The translations under genes were made by a program, and so were the position numbers. A stretch of DNA of 64,000 bases from JACCZX01 sp963801035 (GTDB lineage Bacteria; Pseudomonadota; Gammaproteobacteria; Burkholderiales; Burkholderiaceae_F). This document shows positions 47,643 through 57,497 of this stretch, one piece after another. Each line of letters starts with the position of its first letter. Positions within the stretch are counted from its first letter, which is position 1. The DNA lies in contig CAWDDF010000003.1 of assembly GCA_963801035.1 (NCBI GenBank), forward strand, positions 806,001 through 870,000, read 5' to 3'. The notes under the pieces were generated by a model. That model worked only from the letters and a program-made list of their open reading frames with translations. It was not told the DNA's origin and searched no databases.

Positions 47643-49049
47643 TCAGCGCACGATGACATTCTTGAACTGCCACGGATCGTCGTAATCGATGTCTTCCGGA
47701 AAAAGTCCCTGACCGCGATTGTCGAGCGGCGTCCAGTCGGTATACGCGCCCACGAGCTTGCCGAGATACGGATCCTGAATCGACAGGATGCGGTCGTGAT
47801 CGAGTTCGTCAGCATCGACCACACCAGCGCGCGGGTTCTCGATCGCCCAGACCATTCCCGCCACCACGGCCGAAGTCACCTGCAGGCCGGTTGCATTTTG
47901 GTAAGGAGCAACTGCACGCGCCTGGTGAATCGTCAGCTGGCTGCCGTACCAGAAAGCGTTCATAGCGTGCCCATAGAGCAGCACACCGAGTTCGTCCATG
48001 CCATCCACGATCTCGTCATTCATCAGCCTGACGCGAGATTGCGGCCGCATGTTGCGCCCCTGCAGTTCATGCAAGCTCAGGATGGTGTCGTCGCAGGGGT
48101 GATATGCGTAATGCACTGTCGGGCGGTAGACCGCCTCGCCGTCCTTCTCCACAGTCAGATAGTCGGCAATCGAAATAGATTCGTTGTGCGTGATCAGGTA
48201 CCCCTGGATCGGACCGGCTTTCGGTGTCCAGCTGCGCACGCGTGTACCCGCGCCAGGCCGCGTCAGGTAAATCGCTGCTTTGCATCCGGTTTCGTGGAAG
48301 CTCGCCTCGGGGGGGACGTGCTTTTCGTGCGTCCCCCAACCGAGTTCGGCCGGCTGCAGACCTTCGCTCAGGAATCCCTCGATTGACCAGGTATTGACGA
48401 ATTCGTCCGGCACCTTGGGTACGTCGGCCCACTGCGTATCACGCTCGGCGATGTGAATGCCTTTTACCTCGAGCTGCATAGCAAGGTTCGCCCAGCCTTC
48501 GCGTGTCGTAGGCGCAACCGTGTGGCCCATGTCCGATGCAAGATGGACAAGCGCGCTTTTGAACAAGTGGCTCACCATGCCCGGGTTTGCTCCGTGTGCC
48601 ACTACCGCGGTCGGTCCGTCACCGCGGATCTTGCGTACTTCCTCTCGCAGCGCGTAGTTCGTGCGCTGGGGCAGCGGCACGCCAGCGTCGACGTAGCCAC
48701 CGGCCCACGGCTCGATGCACGTGTCGATGTACAGCGCATTGAGTTCGCGGCACAGACGGATCAGCGCCACCGAAGAAACCTCGACCGAAAGATTGACGAC
48801 GAAGCCGTTTGCGATCAGCGGCGCAAGGATCTTGCGGTAATTGTTCGGACGGAGCGCAAGCTTCTCGAAGCGAACGCCCTCCAGCTCGGCCAGCCGGCGA
48901 GCAGAGTCGTCCGGCGAGATCACGACCATGTTCTCGCGCGGCGCGCGGATATGACGCAGTATCAGCGGCAAAGCGCCTTTGCCTATAGAGCCGAAGCCGA
49001 TGATGACGATCGGGCCGGAAAAATCAATCTGATCGGGAGTCAAACGCAC
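47643..49049 (-). CDS. hss: Homospermidine synthase
   Basis: A 468-residue enzyme making homospermidine from putrescine with NAD+. The Rossmann loop is IVIIGFGSIGKGALPLI; long family-typical stretches include IEPWAGGYVDA, VVAHGANPGMVSHLFK, HEKHVPPEA and HAMNAFWYGSQL. The start is a GTG at 49049, giving RLTPDQIDFSGP, with GAGGA upstream. Length and sequence match the bacterial enzyme. Homospermidine is a major polyamine in several proteobacteria and would suit a stress-adapted organism. Confidence 0.95.
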   Translation of the reverse strand: MRLTPDQIDFSGPIVIIGFGSIGKGALPLILRHIRAPRENMVVISPDDSARRLAELEGVRFEKLALRPNNYRKILAPLIANGFVVNLSVEVSSVALIRLCRELNALYIDTCIEPWAGGYVDAGVPLPQRTNYALREEVRKIRGDGPTAVVAHGANPGMVSHLFKSALVHLASDMGHTVAPTTREGWANLAMQLEVKGIHIAERDTQWADVPKVPDEFVNTWSIEGFLSEGLQPAELGWGTHEKHVPPEASFHETGCKAAIYLTRPGAGTRVRSWTPKAGPIQGYLITHNESISIADYLTVEKDGEAVYRPTVHYAYHPCDDTILSLHELQGRNMRPQSRVRLMNDEIVDGMDELGVLLYGHAMNAFWYGSQLTIHQARAVAPYQNATGLQVTSAVVAGMVWAIENPRAGVVDADELDHDRILSIQDPYLGKLVGAYTDWTPLDNRGQGLFPEDIDYDDPWQFKNVIVR

Positions 49050-49250
49050 TTGTTGGTCCTCGCTAGGTCGTCACGTCAGCCGGTTCCGTGCCTGCCGGAA
49101 CGTTTGATCGCCGGAAACGACATTGCGTCAAGGCTTTGGACCGATAGCAATCTCGCGCTTGCCGGATTGTGACTGGCTCGTTCAACGTCCCAATCCGCGT
49201 CGGTCGACCAAAACCCGCGCGCGACACAGAACTCAGCGCTACAACTCCAG

Positions 49251-49500
49251 TTACTCGACCGGCATCGCGTTGCGTTGGTCAATCGTGATCGACTGCTTGC
49301 CCGCCTTCAAATCCACGAGTTCATGCCACATCATTCGCTTGTTGCCGACTTTCGCATCGCTTAGTACCCAATAGCGACCCGCGGGCAAAGTCGGCGTCTG
49401 CGCGTGGCCATTCGCATCGGTCTTTATGTAGCCGTTATCGCAATGAAAACACGAACTGCCGATCGAAAATGGCTTTGCATGCGACCCCCTTGGAAAAGCT
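49251..49500 (-). pseudogene. C-terminal remnant of an unknown protein with a small beta domain
   Basis: The minus-strand frame ending at 49251 reads SSCFHCDNGYIKTDANG and TLPAGRYWVLSDAKVGNK up to ITIDQRNAMPVE. This looks like the end of a carboxypeptidase-regulatory-like beta-sandwich domain. No start codon or upstream part of a gene is visible; to its right the frame becomes nonsensical before the TRAP gene. Read as a gene remnant, not a working gene. Confidence 0.35.
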
Positions 49501-49584
49501 CGCTGCTGCGATCGCCGCCAGGCGTGGCAACTGTGGCTCTGGGTAGGCCTCAGGAGCGATACGGCGGAACTACTCCGCTGGCGC

Positions 49585-50727
49585 TCAGGCCAGTGGCCCC
49601 TTCGGGAAGTAATGTGTGTACGCGTCCGTCTGGCTCACCTGCACATTGTTGTGCCAGTACATCACGCGCTTCGCCCATGCTTTCTGCGAGTCAATCACTT
49701 TCGCAAACAGCGGGTTCGCGCTCGAGTGGCGCTCGATCACCGCATCCCACGCCTTGAGTTGTGCGTTCAGAATCGATTTGGGCGTCCGATACACCTTCAC
49801 CTTGTCCTTGGTCTGCACCTCGATGTAGTCCTGCGACATGCGGTGCATCGATTTCCACAGCATGTCCGAGTGCGCCGCGTGCGGGACATACTTCAGGATC
49901 GCCTTGATGTCCTCCGGCAAAGCGTCGTGCCTGGCTTTGTTAAACATGACCTCGCAAAAATTGTTGGCCATGTGATAGCTCTGCTGCAGATAAAACTTCG
50001 CGACGTCGGGGAACCCCATGATGCGATCGTCGGTGGCGCTCGCAAACTCGGCGCCGTCGAGCAGCCCGCGATCTAGCGCCGGCACAATATCCGCCGGCGC
50101 CATCTGCACAGCGGACATTCCCAATGCGGTGAACATTTCTACCGCCAGGCCTGAGGTGCGGAACTTGAGTCCTTTCAGGTCTGCAGGTCCTTTGATCTCT
50201 TTCTTGAACCAGCCCATCGGTTCGCATGGGACCGGCCCGCCGAGGTAGCTCACGATGTTGAGCTGCGCTGCCTTTTGAATCTCGACAAAGAGTTCCTTGC
50301 CGCCGCCGTACTCCACCCAGCCCATCAGCTGATTGGCGTCCATTCCGAAATCGGGTCCCGCACCGTAGAGACCGAAAGCGACATTTTTGCCAAACCAGAA
50401 TGCAGGGATGCCGTGCCCGCCGTCGAGCACGCCTTTGCTCACTGCATCGACGACCTGCAATCCGGGCACGACGGCGCCCGCAGGCAGCATCTCGATTTTC
50501 AGTCGCCCACCGGTGAGGTCGGCTGCTTTCTTGCACCAATCCACCGCGCACTCGTGATAGATGAACTTCAGCGGCCAAGTGCTCTGGAAGCGCAGCGTGA
50601 TAGGCGTCTGCGCGCGGGCGATCATCGGGAAGCCGAGGGTCGTCGCACCCGCCGCAGCACTGGTGGCTAGAAAGCGACGACGCATTTGCTTTTTCGGAAC
50701 GCTGTCGGTGATCTCGTCACGTTTCAT
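49585..50727 (-). CDS. TRAP transporter solute-binding subunit (DctP family), Tat-exported
   Basis: 380 residues. The N-terminus has a twin-arginine signal (RRRFLATSAAAGATTLGFPMIARA), and the mature part has the DctP fold with ITLRFQSTWPLKFIYHECAVDW and KGLKFRTSGLAVEMFTALG, the conserved ligand-binding Arg region. It binds an unknown acid or other small ligand. No DctQ or DctM gene is next to it, so it must rely on transporter parts elsewhere. A mismatched transport role cannot be excluded. Confidence 0.9.
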   Translation of the reverse strand: MKRDEITDSVPKKQMRRRFLATSAAAGATTLGFPMIARAQTPITLRFQSTWPLKFIYHECAVDWCKKAADLTGGRLKIEMLPAGAVVPGLQVVDAVSKGVLDGGHGIPAFWFGKNVAFGLYGAGPDFGMDANQLMGWVEYGGGKELFVEIQKAAQLNIVSYLGGPVPCEPMGWFKKEIKGPADLKGLKFRTSGLAVEMFTALGMSAVQMAPADIVPALDRGLLDGAEFASATDDRIMGFPDVAKFYLQQSYHMANNFCEVMFNKARHDALPEDIKAILKYVPHAAHSDMLWKSMHRMSQDYIEVQTKDKVKVYRTPKSILNAQLKAWDAVIERHSSANPLFAKVIDSQKAWAKRVMYWHNNVQVSQTDAYTHYFPKGPLA

Positions 50728-50793
50728 TCTTACTCCCCGTTCTTGCTGCGCGTTGTGTTCACGACCTCGGCAACAACCGATCGCGTCGTGGTT

Positions 50794-51237
50794 TTATGCG
50801 TTTTCTTTTTCGACCTTGCTGCCCGTTACGAAACCCGCGCTCTTCGCGAAAATGTTCGGCTTGCGATAGACCGCGAGAATCGTGCAACCTTCCTCGCTGT
50901 AGGTTTCATGCATCGATCCGGCGTGACGCCACACGTATTCGCCTTTGCGACATATTCCATCGTGATCGGAAAACGAGCCTTCAAGTACCAATGACTGCTC
51001 TATCTCCGGATGCATATGAAACGGCAGGCGTGCACCTGGCTGCCATTTGAGAAGGCAAGTCAACTCTCCTGCCTCGTCGTTCTTGTAGAGCACCTTGATC
51101 TGAATTCCAGGAAACTGCGAGGGCGCCCATTCCATATCCTGCGGTTTCACATAGATCGAGCCGTTTTGCGTGGGAGTGAGCTTGAGTGTCTTCTCCCGCC
51201 ATTGCTCAATCTGCTCAGGGGTTAGTTGCGCAGCCAT
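50794..51237 (-). CDS. Cupin domain protein
   Basis: 147 residues with a single cupin barrel: HMHPEIEQSLVLEGSFSDHDG carries the metal-binding His-x-His-x3-Glu motif, and HAGSMHETYSEEG the second motif. It resembles ChrR-type or quercetinase-like cupins. It is divergent from the DJ-1/PfpI gene, so both promoters lie in the short shared region. The substrate is unknown. Confidence 0.8.
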   Translation of the reverse strand: MAAQLTPEQIEQWREKTLKLTPTQNGSIYVKPQDMEWAPSQFPGIQIKVLYKNDEAGELTCLLKWQPGARLPFHMHPEIEQSLVLEGSFSDHDGICRKGEYVWRHAGSMHETYSEEGCTILAVYRKPNIFAKSAGFVTGSKVEKENA

Positions 51238-51309
51238 TTGTTGACCTCCGTCATGCCATCAAGCGAGAATGTGTCAACAAGTATGACCAGCGGGAAACAC
51301 CCAGTCAAC

Positions 51310-51933
51310 ATGCGATTCGCTGTTTTCATTTACGACGGTGTCGAGCCGGTGGACCTGGCAACCTACGGCGTTCTCTCGATGGCGCGCCGCATCGCACCAG
51401 AAATCTCGATGTTCACCGTCGCGCCCGAGGCCGGCGAAGTGAAGATGGCGAATGGCTTGCGTGTAATCGCCGACCATGGCTTCAGCGACTGCCCGCCTTC
51501 GGACGCGCTGATCGTTACGGGGGGTCCGGGTTGGGTGGCGCAGTGCGAGAGCGCAGAAACCTTGGCGTTCATGCGCCGCTATTCGGCCGGGCGTGTAACG
51601 GCGGGCGTGTGTACAGGCGGAATGATCCTCGCCGCTGCGGGCCTGCTCGATGGCAACAAGGCAACCACCAAGCGCGAGATCGCCGGTGCCGAGGTCCCAC
51701 CCGTGAATGTCATGCGTGAGCGGCATCCGCTTATCGACGTACAGGATTCAGCGAGTCTCGTGGACTGCGGCCGAGTTATCACCGGTGGCGGAGTAACTCT
51801 TGGCATCGATGCGACGCTGCATCTGCTTGCGCGGCTGCTCGGCGACAAAGTCGCGAATGAGACTGCGCGCATCATGGAATACTCGCGTGCATGGCGAGCA
51901 AACCGAGACGCCCTGCCGGTCATCGTGCAGTGA
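51310..51933 (+). CDS. DJ-1/PfpI family protein (isonitrile hydratase-like)
   Basis: 207 residues with the GAT-like fold: FAVFIYDGVEPVDLATYGVL, nucleophile-elbow C101 in AGVCTGGMILAAAGLLDG, and VITGGGVTLGID near the end. The D14/E12 region fits isonitrile hydratase or other GlxA-like members. ATG at 51310 is chosen because similarity begins there; ATGs at 51283 and 51253 are alternatives. Its stop overlaps the GTG of the XRE/cupin regulator (GTGA 51930-51933), so the two are coupled. Confidence 0.85.
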   Translation: MRFAVFIYDGVEPVDLATYGVLSMARRIAPEISMFTVAPEAGEVKMANGLRVIADHGFSDCPPSDALIVTGGPGWVAQCESAETLAFMRRYSAGRVTAGVCTGGMILAAAGLLDGNKATTKREIAGAEVPPVNVMRERHPLIDVQDSASLVDCGRVITGGGVTLGIDATLHLLARLLGDKVANETARIMEYSRAWRANRDALPVIVQ

Positions 51934-52601
51934 CCCGATCGGTCCGCACGCGAACGAAGGACGGGCAGATCGGCGACCACCTGAAAGCGCTGCGCGCTGC
52001 GCGCGGCATCACGCTTGACCAACTCGCTGCCGCGACCGGCCTCACTAAGAGCTATCTCTCGAAAATCCAGAATTCGCACAAGCTTCCGCCGATCGCTACG
52101 CTTTCGCGCATTGCGCAGGCACTGGGAACCGGAATTGGCAGCTTCTTCGGCGACATCCTCCAGCAAGGCCAAGGCGCGAGCGTCGTGCGAAGCAGTGAGC
52201 GTCTGCCTGTAGTGCGCGGCGGTACGGCCTTCGGCTATGACTACGTCAGCCTCGCGCATGATCGGTTGGTTAAGCGAATGGAACCTTTTGTCTTCACGTT
52301 CCCTTCGAAGATTGATCGACACGTGTTTTTCGATCACGGCGGCGAAGAGTTCGTGTTCATCCTAAGCGGCAGAGTCGTCTTCCAGGTTGGCGATGAGCGT
52401 TGGACTTTGGCAAAGGGCGACAGCATCTATTTCGATGCGGCCATTCCGCACCGCGGCTGGAGTGTCGGTCGCGATGCAACCGCTTTAGTAGTGATTCACA
52501 CCGCGCAGAGCTCGCATGACACTCAGCTGGCCCGATCACGACGCAAGCATCGTGAGTCGACGACATCTCCTAGGAAGGGACGTGCTCTTCCGGCACATTG
52601 A
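51930..52601 (+). CDS. XRE/HTH regulator with C-terminal cupin sensor domain
   Basis: 223 residues. The HTH domain (~10-65) has LRAARGITLDQLAAATGLTKSYLSKIQ, the cro/C1 pattern. The cupin domain (~110-205) has FDHGGEEFVFILSGRVVFQVG and YFDAAIPHRGWS, which should bind a small ligand. The GTG start is favoured because it overlaps the upstream stop and gives a short N-terminus; an ATG at 51891 lies inside the DJ-1 gene. It probably regulates the DJ-1/PfpI gene and the divergent cupin gene. Confidence 0.88.
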   Translation: MTRSVRTRTKDGQIGDHLKALRAARGITLDQLAAATGLTKSYLSKIQNSHKLPPIATLSRIAQALGTGIGSFFGDILQQGQGASVVRSSERLPVVRGGTAFGYDYVSLAHDRLVKRMEPFVFTFPSKIDRHVFFDHGGEEFVFILSGRVVFQVGDERWTLAKGDSIYFDAAIPHRGWSVGRDATALVVIHTAQSSHDTQLARSRRKHRESTTSPRKGRALPAH

Positions 52602-54643
52602 GCTCCAGCTCATCAAGCCACACGCGCGCACTGCCATCTGACGGCGCCCTCCAATCGCCGCGTGGCGACAGACTTCCACCCGACACGACCTTCGGCCCGT
52701 TCGGTAGCGCGGATCGCTTGTACTGGCTGATTTCGAAGAAGCGATACAGAAAAACGGCGAGCCACTTCTTGATGTCGGCGAGCGAGTAGGCGTGTTTGGC
52801 CTCGTCGGGAAAGTGCGGTGGCCAGAGTCCGTGCGCGGTATTGCGCCACGCGTGCCAGGCGAGAAAGGCCACTTTCGACGGCCGCAGCCCGTAGCGTGTG
52901 ATGTAGTACAGATGAAAGTCCTGCAGCTCGTAGGGCCCGACCTTGGACTGCGTGCTTTGCATGTTTCCGTCATCAGCATCTGACGGTATGAGCTCCGGCG
53001 AAATTTCAGTGTTCAGAATCGAAAGCAGCGTCCTGGAGGCAGCGTCATCGAATTGATTCGTCTTGACGACCCAGCGCACCAGGTACTGAATCAGTGTCTT
53101 GGCCACGGAGCCGTTGACGTTGTAATGGCTCATGTGATCGCCGACGCCGTAGGTACACCATCCAAGCGCGAGTTCAGACAAATCGCCGGTGCCGAGCACG
53201 AACGCTTTTCGTTGATTGGCCAAGCGAAACAAAAAGTCGGTGCGCAAACCTGCCTGCACGTTCTCGAACGTGACGTCATATACGCGTTCGCCTTTAGCGA
53301 ACGGATGGCCAATCTGTTCGAGCATCAGCCGGGCTGCGGGCTTGATGTCGATCTCTTCAGCCTGTCACACCCAGCGCGTTCATCAGCTGCCAGGCGTTCG
53401 ACTTCGTGCCCTCTGACGTTGCAAACCCCGGCATCGTGAAGCCCAGAATATTCTTGCGCGGCAGCCCGAGAACATCGAACGTCTTTGCGGCCACGATCAA
53501 CGCGTGTGTCGAGTCGAGTCCTCCCGAAACGCCAATGACAATGCGCTCGCCATTGGTCACCTGCATTCGCTTCATCAGGCCCTGCACCTGGATGTTGAAG
53601 GCCTCGTAGCAATCCTTGTCGAGCTTCGCTTCGCTATCGGGCACGTAGGGAAAGCGGTCGATCTTGCGTTCCAATCCCGCATCGTCGAAGGTCGGCTTGT
53701 GCTCGAACTCGATTCGTCTGAACGCGGTCTCGGGGTGACCGACAGCGGCTGCAGCGTTGTTGAATGTCGGCGTCCGCATGCGTTCGAGCCGAAGTCGCTC
53801 GACATCGATATCCGCCACCGCCATCTGGCTTTTCAGTGGGAACCGTTCAGTGCATGCGAGCTCCGCGCCCAGCTCATGGATGGTGGCTTGCCCGTCCCAT
53901 GCGAGGTCGGTGGTGCTTTCGCCAGGCCCTGCAGCCGAATAGATGTAAGCGGCGCTGCACCGTACCGATTGCGAAGCGCACAGCATGGCGCGTTCGTCCG
54001 CTTTGCCAATCACGACGTTGGACGCCGAAAGGTTGCAAAGAATCAATGCGCCAGCGAGTGCTCCATCGATTGAAGGTGGAGTCGCGGCCCAGAAGTCCTC
54101 GCAGATTTCGATGTGGAAGACAAAATCAGCGAGATCGGACGCCGCAAAAATCAGGTCGGTGCCAAATGGTGCGGTCTGACCCGCCAATCGCACGTCCAGA
54201 CCCGAAATGCCAAAGCCGGGGGCGAACCATCGGTTTTCGTAATACTCGCGGTAGTTCGGCAGGAATGATTTTGGTGTGACGCCGAGGATCTTGCCGCGAG
54301 CAATGGCGACACCGCAGTTATACAAACGACCATTGCGGCGAACCGGCGCGCCGACGATGAACACCGGGCGCAGGCGTTGTGAGGCTTCAAGCAATTGTGC
54401 GATGGCGGCCTCGACCGCATCGAGCAGCGCATCCTGCAACAACAGATCATCGATTGCGTAGGCGCTGATGCCGAGCTCCGGGAACAACATCAGATCGACG
54501 CTTCGGGCTTCTCCTTCATGCATCAATGCCAGCGTCTCCTGCGCATTGGCTTTCGGATCGCCTACGCAGATGCGTGGCGTGCAGGCGGCCACGCGCACAA
54601 ATCCCTGGCGGTGGAACGAAAAGAAGTTGTCCCCGGCTGGCAT
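52570..54643 (-). CDS. nadE: Glutamine-dependent NAD+ synthetase, one frameshift
   Basis: A ~690-residue two-domain enzyme making NAD+ from deamido-NAD with glutamine. The N-terminal nitrilase domain has catalytic E56 (LMLFPELG), a Lys in VTPKSFLPNYREYY and the nucleophilic Cys in IEICEDFW. The C-terminal ATP-pyrophosphatase domain has the P-loop GVSGGLDSTHALIV. After NALGVT the frame breaks; dropping one base at 53361-53362 gives GVTAEEIDIKPAARLMLEQI and the rest of the synthetase (FVLGTGDLSELALGW, FHLYYITRYGLRP) to 52570. For an essential gene a one-base error is more likely than true loss, unless there is another nadE. The 3' end lies 31 bases inside the XRE gene's last codons on the opposite strand. 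Confidence 0.92.
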
Positions 54644-54774
54644 CGGAAGTTCTCGACTGCTCTAAGGAAATAAAACGAGCATATAGCGCATCGGCCCGGG
54701 TACGAGGTGCGGCACCTACGCGGTGCGCAGCCCGAGCACGTCGGCAAGCTCGTCGCGCAACCTGACGCGATTAA

Positions 54775-55017
54775 TCAATTGCCGTAACGATAGAGCCCCT
54801 TCAGCTCATTCAGCACGCCAGTCACGCGGTCCATAGCGGAGTTCTGTGCGTCGAAGTTCGCGATGGTGACCCAATTGCCCTCGACAAGTGCGTCCACGTT
54901 GAAGCCTGCGCTCAGTGGCTGGGCCGGACACACACGCAGACCGGTTATGGAATTGACTTGGACGAATGCACCAGCGGCACCGCTAAGCCAACCCTTGTCG
55001 ACAACTAATGCGCTCAT
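54775..55017 (-). CDS. Unknown small protein
   Basis: 80 residues, beginning SALVVDKGWLSGAAGAFVQV, with no membrane segment, cysteine pair or named domain. A ribosome site (AAAGGGA) lies before the ATG at 55017, and the codon use suits a real gene. The middle (ALVEGNWVTIANFDAQNSAM) looks like beta strands, and the end a helix. It stands alone between nadE and the SMP-30 gene. Function unknown. Confidence 0.45.
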   Translation of the reverse strand: MSALVVDKGWLSGAAGAFVQVNSITGLRVCPAQPLSAGFNVDALVEGNWVTIANFDAQNSAMDRVTGVLNELKGLYRYGN

Positions 55018-55201
55018 GTTGATCCCTTTGTTAAGGGCCGAGCGTACGCTGGCTCCGGCGAGGTGATCGAAGTGACCAGCGGCGGTTTACACCTCGATTC
55101 GTCAAGCACCGATACACATGCCGCAGGCCACGTCCTGTAAAGGCAAATCCGATATCGTTCAGGTCTTTGATCCAAAACAAAACAAGAACGGGAGGCAGAA
55201 C

Positions 55202-56317
55202 ATGCAATCGCAACATCAGAGCGAGCGTCGCCAAATTCTCAAGGCCGCTGCTGGAGCCGGTCTAACCACGCTCGCGGGCTCAGCCATCGCGCAAGCGTTC
55301 GATTTCAAGCCGAATCAACGTTACCCCGATCCTTCGGTTCAGATTCTCGATCCGAGCTTCACCCGGTACCGCATCTACAGCAGCACGGTGGAGCAGGTCG
55401 CTACCGGCATGCGATGGGCCGAAGGTCCGGTGTACTTTCCCGGCGCGGGAGCCGGCGCGCCGGGCTACGTGCTCGTGAGCGACATTCCCAACAATTGCAT
55501 CATGAAGTTCGACGAGAAGAGCGGGAAGTTCACTGTCTTCCGCTCCAATGCGAACTACGCTAACGGCAATACACGCGATCGCCAGGGCCGTCTTGTCACC
55601 TGCGAGCACTCGGTGACGCGCCGAGTGACACGCACCGAGCGCGACGGCAAGATCACCGTGTTGGCAGACAGCTTCGAGGGCAAGCGACTGAACGCTCCGA
55701 ACGACATCGTCGTCAAGTCAGACGACAGCCTCTGGTTCACCGATCCGCTGTTCGGCATCAATGGGGAATGGGAAGGTTCACGCGCGAAGCCCGAGCAGGC
55801 GACAACCAACGTCTACCGGATAGGAACCGACGGAAAGGTCACTGCCGTGATCACCGACATCGTCAACCCCAACGGCCTCGCATTCTCACCCGACGAGAAG
55901 AAGCTGTACGTCGTTGAATGGCGCGGCACGCCCAACCGGAGTATCTGGAGCTTCGACGTCAATGCCGACGGCACAGTCACCAACAAGACCAAGCTGATCG
56001 ACGCGGCCGATCAAGGCGCACTCGACGGATTCAAGGTCGACCGGGATGGCAACCTGTGGTGCGGCTGGGGCAGCAACGGCGCTCTCAATGCGGAACCGGC
56101 CGACGTCGGCGGTCGCAAGGTATTCCAGCTGCGCGGCAAATCGGAAGATCTCGACGGCGTGATGGTCTTCAATTCCACGGGCAAGGCGATCGCGCACATA
56201 CGCCTACCGGAGCGGTGCGCAAATCTGTGTTTCGGCGGGCCGAAAAACAACCGGCTGTACATGGCGAGTTGCCACTCGCTGTACGCGCTGTATGTGGAAG
56301 CACACGGCGCTGTCTAA
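55202..56317 (+). CDS. SMP-30/gluconolactonase family protein, Tat-exported
   Basis: 371 residues. The N-terminus ERRQILKAAAGAGLTTLAG is a twin-arginine type signal. The six-bladed propeller has the family marks: MRWAEGPVYF, TCEHSVTRRVTR, LNAPNDIVVKSDDSLWFTDP and NPNGLAFSPDEKKLYV, which carry the metal-binding Glu, Asn and Asp. It probably hydrolyses sugar lactones in the periplasm. ATG at 55202 follows GGGAGG with normal spacing. The aldo/keto reductase gene follows 38 bases later, so the two may share a sugar-oxidation job. Confidence 0.88.
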   Translation: MQSQHQSERRQILKAAAGAGLTTLAGSAIAQAFDFKPNQRYPDPSVQILDPSFTRYRIYSSTVEQVATGMRWAEGPVYFPGAGAGAPGYVLVSDIPNNCIMKFDEKSGKFTVFRSNANYANGNTRDRQGRLVTCEHSVTRRVTRTERDGKITVLADSFEGKRLNAPNDIVVKSDDSLWFTDPLFGINGEWEGSRAKPEQATTNVYRIGTDGKVTAVITDIVNPNGLAFSPDEKKLYVVEWRGTPNRSIWSFDVNADGTVTNKTKLIDAADQGALDGFKVDRDGNLWCGWGSNGALNAEPADVGGRKVFQLRGKSEDLDGVMVFNSTGKAIAHIRLPERCANLCFGGPKNNRLYMASCHSLYALYVEAHGAV

Positions 56318-56355
56318 CCGCGAGCTGCGCATCCACTTTCCTTTGACCTTCAACG

Positions 56356-57381
56356 ATGTCCGCTAAAAGCCACAAGCGCCCTTCTTACCGCACCCTCGGC
56401 AACAGCCAACTCAAGGTGTCGCCGTTGTGCGTCGGCGCCATGATGTTTGGAGACCAGACCGACGAGCCGGTGGCGCGCGAGATCGTGGCGCATGCGCGCG
56501 ACCACGGAGTCAATTTCATCGACACCGCCGACGTTTATTCGAACGGCAAGTCCGAGTCGATGGTGGGTGCATTGCTCGAGTCGCAGCGTGACGACTGGGT
56601 ACTTGCCACCAAGGTGGGCAACAAGATGTCGGAGCGGCCGAACGAGTCGCAGTACTCGCGCACGTGGGTCTTGCGCGAATGCGACGCGAGCCTGAAGCGG
56701 CTGGCCACCGACTGGATCGATATCTACTACATGCACCGCGACTTCACCAACAAGCCTCTCGAGGAGCCGCTTCGCGCGATCGATGCACTGTTGCGCGCCG
56801 GCAAGATCCGCTACTGGGGCGTGAGCAACTTTCGCGGCTGGCGCATCGCGGAAGCTGTTTACACAGCGCGCGCACTCAACATGCCCGCACCGATTGTCTG
56901 CCAGCCGTACTACAACCTGCTCAACCGGCAGCCTGAGGTGGAGGTTCTGCCGGCGTGCGAACACCTCGGTCTCGGCGTCGTACCGTACAGCCCGATCGCG
57001 CGCGGTGTGCTCAGCGGCAAGTACGCGCCCGGCAGCAAGCCAGCCGAAGGCACGCGCGCCGGGCGCGGTGACAAGCGCATGATGGAAACCGAGTTTCGCG
57101 AAGAGTCGTTGCGAGTCGCGCAAAAGCTCGCCGAGCATTGCGCGCGCAAAGGTGTGGCGCTGTCGCACTTCGCTACCGCATGGGTACTGGCGCACCGCGC
57201 AGTGAGCGCGGTGATCGCCGGTCCGCGCACCTTCGAACAATGGAAGGAATACTTTTTCGCCCTCGATTGCGAGATCACGCCCGAGGATGAAGCGCTCGTC
57301 GATTCACTCGTAAGCCCCGGCCATCCGTCGACACCGGGCTACAACGATCCGTCATATCCGTTGGAGCAACGACGGTCCTAA
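56356..57381 (+). CDS. Aldo/keto reductase
   Basis: 341 residues, TIM-barrel NADPH-dependent oxidoreductase. The catalytic tetrad is D56 and Y61 (FIDTADVYSNG), K86 (LATKVG) and H127 (YYMHRDF). NADPH-binding residues lie in SNFRGWR and VIAGPRTFEQW. It ends in YNDPSYPLEQRRS. The substrate is unknown; it may act on a sugar with the SMP-30 protein upstream. A 39-base copy of its last codons appears again at 57977-58015. Confidence 0.93.
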   Translation: MSAKSHKRPSYRTLGNSQLKVSPLCVGAMMFGDQTDEPVAREIVAHARDHGVNFIDTADVYSNGKSESMVGALLESQRDDWVLATKVGNKMSERPNESQYSRTWVLRECDASLKRLATDWIDIYYMHRDFTNKPLEEPLRAIDALLRAGKIRYWGVSNFRGWRIAEAVYTARALNMPAPIVCQPYYNLLNRQPEVEVLPACEHLGLGVVPYSPIARGVLSGKYAPGSKPAEGTRAGRGDKRMMETEFREESLRVAQKLAEHCARKGVALSHFATAWVLAHRAVSAVIAGPRTFEQWKEYFFALDCEITPEDEALVDSLVSPGHPSTPGYNDPSYPLEQRRS

Positions 57382-57497
57382 GGCCTTCGACTCTTGGCAG
57401 TGACCAAGATCGCCGAAAGCAAAGAGGAATCAGCAGTTCGAGAGTCCACTATGGGTGGCGAGTAGACTTACGCCAGCCACTACCAATGGACACAAAC

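Noticed and set aside
47130..48386. 418-codon plus-strand frame opposite the methyltransferase and hss
   Set aside because: Runs across two well-identified minus-strand genes and has no domain.
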